Source of the DNA: Syntrophus aciditrophicus SB
GTDB lineage: Bacteria; Desulfobacterota; Syntrophia; Syntrophales; Syntrophaceae
Direction of reading: 5' to 3'
DNA: 64,000 nucleotides
Assembly: GCF_000013405.1 (NCBI RefSeq)
Contig: NC_007759.1
Location: forward strand, 2,605,001 to 2,669,000
Translations under genes and position numbers: made by a program
Notes under the pieces: generated by a model
The model's database searches: none
Told to the model about the DNA's origin: nothing
What the model saw: the letters and a program-made list of their open reading frames with translations, nothing else
Part shown: positions 18,613 through 25,585 of the stretch, piece after piece
Position numbering within the stretch: position 1 is the stretch's first letter
How the letters are laid out: every line of letters starts with the position of its first letter

Positions 18613-20613
18613 CTATTGAATTCGGTAAAATTTAAAATTACAGCAAAAATCCCCAGATGAAAGGCGGCCATCTGCGCAAATTGACCTGCCAGTTTGTTCC
18701 TGGCCATAACCACAACTGAAAAGTGATTCCTTAAGACTAAGTGGAAGATCCGATGTTATTTGAATTGAGTTTTTTATACCGAGCAATAATTCATTGGCTG
18801 ACTGTCGCACACAGTTCTGATTACCTATTGGAAAATGCCATCTTATTTTGGCATCATCGGTAGGAACATGAATCTCATCACAGATAAAGATTTCTTGTCT
18901 GGAGGGGTTTATTACAAATTTCCTACGCACCTTACTGCCAGAAGCAATTCGGCTATATCCATTATGACCGGCACAGATTATAATTTTTTCGCCATCTTCG
19001 GTAACGGAGACATCTATCGGTTGAGCATCATTGGAAATAAGCCAGTGGCCCGCAAATCGTGCGATTTCCTCTCCAAACAATTCAATGGTCGCATGACTCG
19101 CAGTGCTCCGATACAAAGTTTTTTTATCTAAATCAGACGTATATCCAGAACAGCCAGGATCAAGGACAACCGGTTCGCCACCGATATAGAGCTCAAATGC
19201 TAGTAAGTCGTTATGACCATGCCCACCTCTTCCCCCCATACCAACTTCCCCCACATCGACCATTAAAAAGAAGCCCTTGTCTTGATCTCGCACAATGACA
19301 TAACCGCCATTAACAAAATAGAACAATTCGTGAGAGATCGGTGCGGCAGGTGTTGCTCTGCAGCGCCCCAAAAGGAATAAGGGGGTTAGTTTCTCCTCTT
19401 CTCGAAATGCAACACTGCCTATGTTTTCATTAAAAAAGGAACGGGCTAATTCAACTACCGCCCCATGGCTATGTGGATTATGAAAATTGAAGGGTAAAGC
19501 TACAGCATCATCATTGTCCCCAAAGTTAGCCGCAAGGTTATCAGGCCTGATCAAAGCGTCACTAAATCGCGCTGCCTCAACAAGTCGTGCAGATGCTTCT
19601 TTATTAAAGGGTATACCAAGCCTTTCTCGGGTAATCGCAGCAATTAAAAAAAGTTCAAGAACCAATTTGTGATATCCACAAGATTTTTCAAAATTAACAC
19701 CATCTGGTAAAAATTGAAGAAATATCTCTTTATCCAACCAGCGGATTGAATAGCGCATCCACCTTTCTCGTCGATAACCACGTTGTCCGAGCACAGCTGC
19801 CGCCAATAGCAATGCCACAATGTTTGCAGTAAAATGGTTACCACGGATATCCGTAAACTCTCGATTATGCCAGACAAAAAAACCGTGTTCTTTGAGCATT
19901 ATTATTAGCAAACGTTTGAGTTTTTGAATTTCATCTGACAAATCGCTTGGCGCATCATGTGCAATTAAAGTTACAAAATCCAGCATCAGAGTTAAATTGA
20001 CAATACGCATGGAGGCTTCCATGGCGTACCAATTTACGCTATTAGCTATAGGATTTTCATCACGCCATCGTGAAAGAAACTTGTTGACCCAACATAACGC
20101 TTCAGAATCCTCACCTGAATACCAGTGCCATGCAAGAACGGGCACTAAATAGTGAAAGCGTGAAAGCTCCCACGGAAATTTCACATCATATGGTTCAGAC
20201 TTTTGCTCATAAAAATTATACTGCTTGTAATATTGCGGTTGCCATTTTTTCCCGAATCGCCAATCAACAGCAAAATCGCAACTGGTTAGTTCTGGTACAG
20301 GGTGGCTAAAAAGAGTAAATTTGGATGCCCTAACGTTATGCGCTAAAGACTTCAATTCATTTTGTTGAATATTAGAAAGAATGGGACGATTGGAAACAAC
20401 TAACAAAGGATCTATGCAGATATTAGTTGCAGTATTATTTTGTTGTGCTGTTTCTGAAAAACGCTGCCACGCTTTAGTCTTGGCCATCCATTTTAATTTT
20501 AGATATTGCAATACCCTGAAACAAATAACGCGAGGTGGTTTTGATAGAGATCGTCTAAATAAGTCTATATCCCCAATAATAATATCGTTATCTCCAAATC
20601 CATCTCGTATCAA
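18613..20613 (-). CDS. Heparinase II/III-family protein (second, leaderless)
   Basis: A 666-residue protein of the same superfamily as 5406-7556 but only distantly similar. The toroid domain has the shared WELSRFHYLVPVLAWHWYSG segment and RGNHFTANIVALLLAAA with the conserved Asn-His. The beta domain has GGHGHNDLLAFELYIGG and VVLDPGCSGYT, close to the canonical His-containing pattern of heparinase II/III. The start appears to be a TTG at 20613, preceded by AAGGAG ten bases upstream. An in-frame TGA lies just above it, so no longer frame is possible. No signal peptide is seen. It heads the AT-rich block and is followed by the two-domain oxidoreductase. Substrate and even lyase activity are unproven. 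Confidence 0.82.
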   Translation of the reverse strand: MIRDGFGDNDIIIGDIDLFRRSLSKPPRVICFRVLQYLKLKWMAKTKAWQRFSETAQQNNTATNICIDPLLVVSNRPILSNIQQNELKSLAHNVRASKFTLFSHPVPELTSCDFAVDWRFGKKWQPQYYKQYNFYEQKSEPYDVKFPWELSRFHYLVPVLAWHWYSGEDSEALCWVNKFLSRWRDENPIANSVNWYAMEASMRIVNLTLMLDFVTLIAHDAPSDLSDEIQKLKRLLIIMLKEHGFFVWHNREFTDIRGNHFTANIVALLLAAAVLGQRGYRRERWMRYSIRWLDKEIFLQFLPDGVNFEKSCGYHKLVLELFLIAAITRERLGIPFNKEASARLVEAARFSDALIRPDNLAANFGDNDDAVALPFNFHNPHSHGAVVELARSFFNENIGSVAFREEEKLTPLFLLGRCRATPAAPISHELFYFVNGGYVIVRDQDKGFFLMVDVGEVGMGGRGGHGHNDLLAFELYIGGEPVVLDPGCSGYTSDLDKKTLYRSTASHATIELFGEEIARFAGHWLISNDAQPIDVSVTEDGEKIIICAGHNGYSRIASGSKVRRKFVINPSRQEIFICDEIHVPTDDAKIRWHFPIGNQNCVRQSANELLLGIKNSIQITSDLPLSLKESLFSCGYGQEQTGRSICADGRLSSGDFCCNFKFYRIQ

Positions 20614-20795
20614 TAACCACCTTCTCCTTCAACAGATTTACATTAACCTTCTTAAACTCCATGTGTTTCACTCCATCAAGAGCAAACATTTGGAAATTCT
20701 ATATTTTCCCCTTTTCCTATACAGAGTAAATTCCTTTTTCAGAATCTTTACTGTGTTCGGGTAATTATGTTTTTAAATTTACAGAATCAAACTGA

Positions 20796-22484
20796 TTAAA
20801 CCCTCTTCACCCGATCCTTGATCCGTTTGACATGCCCCCGTCCCAGGCCCTTCACTTCGCAGCCCAGTTCAAAGAACCGCTGAATCTTCTCGTCATCGAG
20901 AATGCCGAAACAATCCACCACAGCAATCGGCCGTCCGGCCATGCGGACGATCTCATCGGGCGTTAACGTCAGATAGAGTTGATGGCGAACAGCCAGGACC
21001 ACGGCATCGGCGCCTTTCAGAACGGTCTCTAGATCTTGCTGTATCCGGAGTTCGTTCAGTTTTTCCTGATTCCTGAAGAAGCGAGACCAGGAGTGGCCGA
21101 CGGCCGGATAGGTCTCCTGCTTTTCAAACTCCCACCAGTGCTGGACGTAGGGATCATGAACGGCAATCTCGCCGCCCATCTCCGTCAGCTTGCGGACCAG
21201 GATCTCCGAACCGCTGTAGCGGGTGTCTCCCACGTCTTCCCGATATGAGGCCCCCAGGATGGCAATCTTCGAGGCCGCGACGATCTTGCTCATGTTTCGC
21301 AGGGCATCCCGGACCAGTTCCGCGGCATGGAGCGCGCGGGTGTCGTTGATATCGATGGCCGCCGGCGTAATCTTGAAGATGTCGTCCTCGAATCCCATGA
21401 GGGTGCGATACGCCCACACCCCCAGGCCGCCGTCCTTGGGCAGACAGTAACCGCCGATGCCGGGACCGGGGAAGATCATATTGGAATGCGTGGGCCGCAT
21501 CTTGATGGCGTTGATAACCTTGATCAGATCCACGCCGTTGCGTTCGGCGAACAGGCTCCATTCGTCCAGGAAGGCCAGGAGGGTCGCCCGGTAGGAATTT
21601 TCCACGATCTTGCAGGTCTCGCTTTCAATGGGACGATCCAGGACGGTCAGGGGATATTTTTCCACGTTGAGGATTTCCGACAGGAACTTGCGTACCCGTT
21701 CCCGGGCGGTTTCGTTAATCCCGCTGCAGACTCGCCAGAAATCCCGGATGGAGGCCACATACTCCCGGCCCGGCATGACCCGTTCGAAGGAATGGGACAG
21801 GAGGGGTTCGGCATCAGTGAGGCCCCGCTTTTCGAAGGCTTTCTTGATGATGGGGTAGGCGATGTATTCCGTTGTCCCCGGAGGAACCGTCGTCTCGATG
21901 AGGACCAGGCATTCCGGTTGGATCTTTTCCCCGATGACGCGCAGGCTGTCTTCCAGGGCGGCGATTTCCGCATGCCCTTCCCGGACATTCCCCAGGCATT
22001 CCTTGAAATAGTCGCACTGGACATCGACGACCACGACATCGGCCAGGGAAAGGGCATCTTCGGTGAAGGTGGCCGTCAGGGTCTTTTTTTCGTTCACGCA
22101 GCGGGAGATCAGGGGAACGACTTCCGGATCTTCCGCCTCCACGGGAGCGACGCCGCGGTTGAAGAGGGGGATCTTCCAATAGGATCGGACCGAGGGGCGC
22201 TGCATTCCGATGACGAATTTTGAGGGCTTGCCGGTGGTGCGATCGACCGAATCAGCCACCACGCCCGCCATGACCGCCCCCACAAAACCCAGGCCCATGA
22301 CAACAACGATCTCCCGGCCCAGCTCGCGCTGTTCCTGAACGAGCTGTTGCAGGCGCTCAAATTCCCGGGGATAGTCTTCCGGTGAAGGCAGAGGGAAGCT
22401 TTCACCGGCAGGGCTGGTTGAAGAAAGGGCGTTGAGGGTAGCTTCCGTAGGACCAATAGACAGAATATCGCTGGACGAATTCAT
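20796..22484 (-). CDS. Nucleotide-sugar 6-dehydrogenase (UDP-GlcNAc/ManNAc or UDP-glucose dehydrogenase family) with N-terminal extension
   Basis: A 562-residue UDP-sugar dehydrogenase, longer than the usual 420-450. A Ser/Pro/Glu-rich leader of about 55 residues precedes the Rossmann motif VVMGLGFVGAVMAG. Other landmarks are ETTVPPGTTEYIAYP, VENSYRATLLAFLDEW and the catalytic cysteine in GPGIGGYCLPKDGG; the C-terminal domain contains ILGASYREDVGDTR. The enzyme oxidises C6 of a UDP-sugar to the carboxylate using two NAD+. This uronic acid is a plausible substrate for the two AsnB-type amidotransferases. The ATG at 22484 has a clear AAGGAG five bases upstream and overlaps the last codons of the ORF6N remnant. 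A 182-bp AT-rich gap follows before the heparinase-like gene. The precise sugar is not determined. Confidence 0.88.
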   Translation of the reverse strand: MNSSSDILSIGPTEATLNALSSTSPAGESFPLPSPEDYPREFERLQQLVQEQRELGREIVVVMGLGFVGAVMAGVVADSVDRTTGKPSKFVIGMQRPSVRSYWKIPLFNRGVAPVEAEDPEVVPLISRCVNEKKTLTATFTEDALSLADVVVVDVQCDYFKECLGNVREGHAEIAALEDSLRVIGEKIQPECLVLIETTVPPGTTEYIAYPIIKKAFEKRGLTDAEPLLSHSFERVMPGREYVASIRDFWRVCSGINETARERVRKFLSEILNVEKYPLTVLDRPIESETCKIVENSYRATLLAFLDEWSLFAERNGVDLIKVINAIKMRPTHSNMIFPGPGIGGYCLPKDGGLGVWAYRTLMGFEDDIFKITPAAIDINDTRALHAAELVRDALRNMSKIVAASKIAILGASYREDVGDTRYSGSEILVRKLTEMGGEIAVHDPYVQHWWEFEKQETYPAVGHSWSRFFRNQEKLNELRIQQDLETVLKGADAVVLAVRHQLYLTLTPDEIVRMAGRPIAVVDCFGILDDEKIQRFFELGCEVKGLGRGHVKRIKDRVKRV

Positions 22485-22708
22485 AGGACTCCTTCCTCGC
22501 AGGAATGGTGTGGGGTAAATTGGATTGCGCACCAAAGACGCCGTCGATTAATTCTCCGCTTCTTTTCAGGATTATTCTTTACCGCTTCATTAATGCGTTT
22601 TGTCTCAACTCCATATATCGCGGCAACATCAGCATCCAGCAATACACTTTGGCCTCTGAGTTCAACTATGCGATCCATCAAGTTTTCAAATTTCACAAGA
22701 TCATTCAT
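22481..22708 (-). pseudogene. Truncated ORF6N-domain DNA-binding protein remnant
   Basis: A 75-codon frame whose first 45 residues match the start of ORF6N-domain proteins: NDLVKFENLMDRIVELRGQS, then VLLDADVAAIYGVETKRINE and AVKNNPEK. In complete members the sequence continues with a Phe-Pro-x-Asp-type turn and the rest of the domain. Here it changes abruptly to a basic, unrelated tail (KRRINRRRLWCAIQF). The frame ends over the ATG of the downstream dehydrogenase. ORF6N domains occur in phage and mobile-element regulators, so this is probably a leftover of a mobile element that inserted between manC and the dehydrogenase. It might still be translated, but a functional domain is unlikely. Confidence 0.7.
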
Positions 22709-22770
22709 GACAGTCCATTCATTTCATGGTCTTTTTGCATTATCGAAATCATTGGAGAGCGGATCACACA

Positions 22771-22793
22771 GGGAGCGCCCGGATGGCTTCCCG
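22771..22793. repeat. 23-bp direct repeat, copy 1 (partner at 24475-24497)
   Basis: GGGAGCGCCCGGATGGCTTC plus CCG, matched with two differences at 24475-24497. Each copy lies next to one of the hairpin elements described separately (22803-22858 here). The pair brackets manC and suggests that composite repeat units flank this gene. Confidence 0.6.
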
Positions 22794-22802
22794 GGGAAAA
22801 GC

Positions 22803-22858
22803 AGGGACAGCGCCTGTTTTTTTCAGGAAGCGGAGCACGAAAAACAGGCGCTGCCCCT
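22803..22858. repeat. REP-like hairpin, copy A (overlaps the end of manC)
   Basis: Arms of 19 bp at 22803-22821 and 22840-22858 pair with a single mismatch around an 18-base loop. The core AGGGACAGCGCCTGTTTTT is shared with copies at 24812-24837 and 52502-52563 and with partial copies near 24372 and 26829. The stop codon of manC lies within the element, so its last residues are repeat-encoded. Confidence 0.75.
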
Positions 22859-24352
22859 ATTTATACTTATACGGCCGTAGCGGTCTTCCAGGCGGACGAT
22901 GTCGTCCTCGTCCAGGCAGGAGCCGAACTGGACCTCGATGATCTCCAGGGGGGCCTGTCCGGGATTTTCGACGCGGTGCTTTTCACCGGCGGGGATAAAG
23001 GTGAACTGGTTCTCCGTGAGAAGGACGGTCTCCCTGCCCAGCGTAACTGCGGCGATGCCCCGCACTACGATCCAGTGTTCCGAGCGGTGGCGGTGCACCT
23101 GCAGGCTGGTCATCGCTCCGGGGTTGACGAGCATGCGGTTCACCTGGACCCCATCGCCCTGAGCCAGAGAATCATACCACCCCCAGGGGCGAAAGACCTT
23201 GCGATGGGCGGTCCCTTCCCGGCGTTCCTTCGCTTTGAGGGAGGCGACGATTTTTTTGACGTCCTGGACCTTATCCATATCCGCGACAAGAACCGCATCC
23301 GGGGTTTCAATCACAGCCAGCAGATCGATACCGACACAGGAAACCAGGCGAGAGGTGGAAATCACGAGAGAGTCTTGGGAATTTTCGAGGAGCACATCCC
23401 CGGATGCGGCGTTGCCTTCTTCATCTTTTTCGCTGATGCGCCAGACGGCATCCCACGCGCCGACGTCGGACCACCCCGCATCGAGAGCGACCATGACACC
23501 GCGGATGGATGGATCGGCCAGGGCGCGGAGATTTTCCATGACGGCATAATCGATGGAGTCGGCGGGGCATTCGGAGAAGGATTCGGAATCCAGACGATGG
23601 AAATCCAGGTCGCGCCTCCCCCGGAAAAAGGCGGCGCGGCAGGCGGCCAGCATGGACGGCTGAAGCTGCTCCATCGTTTTGAGCCACGTTTCGGCCCGCA
23701 CGAGAAACATGCCGCTGTTCCAGCAGTAGTCGCCGGTGGACAGATAGGATTCCGCCGTCGTGAAATCCGGCTTCTCGACGAAACGGAGTATCGGGAACGT
23801 CTCCTCGGCAAAGGGAGAGTCCTGATCCGCCTGGATGTATCCATATCCCGTTTCCGGCCAGTCCGGAACGATGCCAAAGGTGACGACGGCCCCGGAAAGG
23901 GCGGGAGCGATGCCTCTTTCGACGGCCTGATGAAAGGCTTCCCGGTTTTTCACCAGGTGATCGGCGGGCATGACCAGCAGGAGGGAATCCCCGCCGTTTT
24001 CCGCCGCGGAAAGAGCGGCGACGGTCAGGGCCGGAGCGGTGTTGCGGCCCTGGGGTTCCAGGATGATGGACGCCCCCGCGCTGCCCGCCTCCTGCAGCTG
24101 CTGGGCGACGACGAAGCGGTGGTCTTCATTGCAGACCACAATCGGGGACGGGGAGAGGATTACATCCGGACAGGCAAAGCCTTCCAGCCGCCGGATCGTT
24201 CCCTGGAGCATCGTTTCCTCTCCCGCCAGAGGCAGAAGCTGTTTGGGGTACTCATCCCGCGAAAGCGGCCACAGGCGGCTTCCCGCCCCACCGCAGAGAA
24301 TCGTGGGAATCAGCATTGTTTCCGCGCAATTCAGATTTTGTGAGTTTCGCAT
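22823..24352 (-). CDS. manC: Bifunctional mannose-1-phosphate guanylyltransferase / mannose-6-phosphate isomerase
   Basis: A 509-residue type II ManC/AlgA protein. The guanylyltransferase domain opens with LIPTILCGGAGSRLWPLSRD and the PKQLLPL motif, and has FVEKPDF further on. The C-terminal cupin with the isomerase motif starts near residue 370 (RPWGWYDSLAQGDG) and includes NPGAMTSLQVHRHRSEHW, with metal-binding His and Glu/Gln residues. It makes GDP-mannose, the precursor for mannose, rhamnose or fucose donors; the last would suit the GT11 fucosyltransferase at 34987-35871. The ATG at 24352 follows GAGGGAGA at good spacing; a TTG at 24364 also fits. The last 15 or so residues (after EDRYGR) have no counterpart in the family and are encoded by the hairpin repeat at 22803-22858, so the native end was replaced. 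Confidence 0.93.
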   Translation of the reverse strand: MRNSQNLNCAETMLIPTILCGGAGSRLWPLSRDEYPKQLLPLAGEETMLQGTIRRLEGFACPDVILSPSPIVVCNEDHRFVVAQQLQEAGSAGASIILEPQGRNTAPALTVAALSAAENGGDSLLLVMPADHLVKNREAFHQAVERGIAPALSGAVVTFGIVPDWPETGYGYIQADQDSPFAEETFPILRFVEKPDFTTAESYLSTGDYCWNSGMFLVRAETWLKTMEQLQPSMLAACRAAFFRGRRDLDFHRLDSESFSECPADSIDYAVMENLRALADPSIRGVMVALDAGWSDVGAWDAVWRISEKDEEGNAASGDVLLENSQDSLVISTSRLVSCVGIDLLAVIETPDAVLVADMDKVQDVKKIVASLKAKERREGTAHRKVFRPWGWYDSLAQGDGVQVNRMLVNPGAMTSLQVHRHRSEHWIVVRGIAAVTLGRETVLLTENQFTFIPAGEKHRVENPGQAPLEIIEVQFGSCLDEDDIVRLEDRYGRISINRGSACFSCSAS

Positions 24353-24394
24353 AGTCTCCCTCAATAAATAAGGACAGCGCCCAATGATTTAAAA

Positions 24395-24422
24395 GGGAAA
24401 CAGGAATCCATGCCTGTTTCCC
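24395..24422. repeat. Hairpin, REP-like family, copy B
   Basis: GGGAAACAGG (24395-24404) and CCTGTTTCCC (24413-24422) form a perfect 10-bp stem with an 8-base loop. The adjacent GGACAGCGCCCAAT at 24372-24385 is the other half of the family consensus. It lies in the leader upstream of the manC start. Confidence 0.6.
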
Positions 24423-24474
24423 TGCCACAGAAGATAAGACACCTGAAAATCAGGGATCGGAATTAGAAAACAGA

Positions 24475-24497
24475 GGGAGCGTCCGGAGGGCTTCCCG
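24475..24497. repeat. 23-bp direct repeat, copy 2 (partner at 22771-22793)
   Basis: GGGAGCGTCCGGAGGGCTTC plus CCG, differing at two positions from 22771-22793 and in the same orientation. It sits upstream of manC, while the partner sits downstream. Confidence 0.6.
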
Positions 24498-24698
24498 CTA
24501 TGCCGCCAGGGACGTCCGGCCCGGTGCTTCCGCGCGTTTGATATTTATTTTTTTATGAATGATTTTGAATGGATAGGAATTTGCCAGGGATGAAACGAAG
24601 GTAAAGCTCCGCTGTGTGGGTTACATAAACCCTTACTTTAAAAGCTCCAAAATCTTATTTTAAAATAATCCATTTACTTAGTTTATCTAATCCAAAAA

Positions 24699-24738
24699 CT
24701 TAGGCCGCCTACCTAAAACTACTTAGTGTATTTGTCAA
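24699..24738 (-). promoter_or_regulatory. Possible promoter/operator upstream of manC
   Basis: On the minus strand TTGACA (24738-24733) is a perfect -35 hexamer, but the -10 at 17 bp (TAGGTA) is weak. The spacer and -10 overlap an imperfect inverted repeat, CTTAGG at 24699-24704 facing CCTAAA at 24712-24717, and CTAAGT-like words recur through 24725. A weak -10 combined with such an inverted repeat suggests activator control. This is inference from sequence pattern only. Confidence 0.4.
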
Positions 24739-24752
24739 GTAAAAAGTTCAAA

Positions 24753-24797
24753 AAAAACGCCGGTCCCGGACCATCTGATCCGAAAACCGGCGTTTTT
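24753..24797. terminator. Symmetrical intrinsic terminator
   Basis: AAAAACGCCGGT (24753-24764) and ACCGGCGTTTTT (24786-24797) form a 12-bp stem ending in T runs on both strands. It can therefore stop transcription from either side. It separates the secreted-protein gene (24972-25514) from the possible manC promoter. Confidence 0.75.
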
Positions 24798-24811
24798 AAT
24801 GTGTAAATAAA

Positions 24812-24837
24812 ATAAACAGGGACAGCGCCCTGTTTAT
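24812..24837. repeat. REP-like hairpin, copy C
   Basis: ATAAACAGGG (24812-24821) and CCCTGTTTAT (24828-24837) form a perfect stem around ACAGCG, the same core word as in the other copies of the family (AACAGGGACAGCGCC). Confidence 0.7.
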
Positions 24838-24971
24838 CACAGTCTACTTTTCAAGCTCTTCTTTTTTCATGGAATACCCCTGGCGGAAAAAAGTCCCTGC
24901 ATCAAATTCACGAATTCTTCCCGGCAAATAAAATGGACACGGTTTCTCGTCGTGCCTGTTCCGGTCTTGTC

Positions 24972-25514
24972 CTATTTCTGATCGGCCGTTCGCCAGGCGG
25001 CGATGAAGCGGTCGACGAGGCGTTCCGTTTCCCTGTATATGCCATCGAGATTGCCGATATGGACAACGCCGGTCGAGTTCAGGGACCACGTATCGGCGAG
25101 CGCCCGGACGGAAGGGCGCGCCTCCATGCAGACCACCTGCTGGAGTTCGAGCGTCACATCGTAGGCGAACCAGTATTTTTCGTTTTCATGAGAATTCACG
25201 TTCAGGTACAGGACAGGCTGACCGCGCGTCTTGAGCCATTCCTCCCGGGAAAGGGTGCGGATGCCCCCGGCCCGGAGGCGCTTTTCGACATTTTCCTTCA
25301 GCCGCGCCCGGCTTAATCCGGCCTTTTTCAGATACCTGTCATATTTTGTGATATTGGGCTGCAGCTCTTCCACCAGCACGTAAACACCCGGCAGTCCGGC
25401 CAGTGTCTTCCGCGAAAGTTCCGAATCCTGGGCGGAAGCGGGAGGCAATCCAGCAAACCACGCGAACGCGATAGCGATAATAAGTGAACAGAGAGCGAAT
25501 TTGCACTTCAGCAT
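24972..25514 (-). CDS. Secreted protein of unknown function
   Basis: A 180-residue protein with a clear signal peptide: basic start (MLKCKF), a hydrophobic core to about residue 25, and a likely cleavage site after ASA, before QDSEL. The mature part is about 150 residues, with YVLVEELQPNITKYDRYL, a helical KENVEKRLRAGGIRTLS, then VLYLNVNSHENEKYWFAYDV and a C-terminal helix ending AAWRTADQK. There are no cysteine pairs or lipobox, so a soluble periplasmic protein is likely. I do not recognise the family. The two flanking genes encode an aminotransferase and ManC; a terminator 175 bp beyond its stop suggests it closes a transcript that began upstream. A role in the polysaccharide cluster is not shown. 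Confidence 0.75.
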   Translation of the reverse strand: MLKCKFALCSLIIAIAFAWFAGLPPASAQDSELSRKTLAGLPGVYVLVEELQPNITKYDRYLKKAGLSRARLKENVEKRLRAGGIRTLSREEWLKTRGQPVLYLNVNSHENEKYWFAYDVTLELQQVVCMEARPSVRALADTWSLNSTGVVHIGNLDGIYRETERLVDRFIAAWRTADQK

Positions 25515-25585
25515 TTAATGATGACCTCCTTATTCAACGTCCCCCTTTGTATCTTTCCTTCTCAAGGAAATTTCACCCTCAGTTT

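Larger units (their letters stand above)
24353..24971. other. Non-coding interval with repeats, terminator and possible promoter
   Basis: About 620 bases without a convincing gene. From left to right it holds a half copy of the hairpin repeat (24372-24383), the hairpin at 24395-24422 and the direct repeat at 24475-24497. An AT-rich stretch with a possible minus-strand promoter follows (24699-24738), then a symmetrical terminator (24753-24797) and a perfect hairpin (24812-24837). A minus-strand frame at 24844-25089 is a shifted reading of the neighbouring secreted-protein gene. If transcription of manC starts near 24.7 kb, the leader would be about 350 nt long; no known riboswitch pattern was recognised in it. 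Confidence 0.6.

Noticed and set aside
20588-20662. 24-codon minus-strand frame (starting MEFKKVNVNLLKEK) before the second heparinase-like gene
   Set aside because: Too short and overlaps the heparinase start in another frame. It could be a leader peptide or a trace of a frameshifted N-terminus, but nothing further supports it.
22505-24343. Plus-strand open frame of 612 codons opposite manC
   Set aside because: Low-complexity Gly/Arg/Asp-rich product with no motif; manC on the minus strand has all expected motifs.
24353-24740. Possible c-di-GMP or other riboswitch in the manC leader
   Set aside because: No known conserved core could be recognised by eye; the stems present are explained by the repeat family. 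An Infernal search would decide.
22771-24837. Possible CRISPR array from the clustered repeats
   Set aside because: The repeats are irregularly spaced, palindromic and few; there are no unique spacers of equal length and no cas genes.
24844-25089. Minus-strand frame of 81 codons next to the secreted protein
   Set aside because: Mostly overlaps the secreted-protein gene in another frame; the remaining part has no ribosome-binding site or recognisable sequence.
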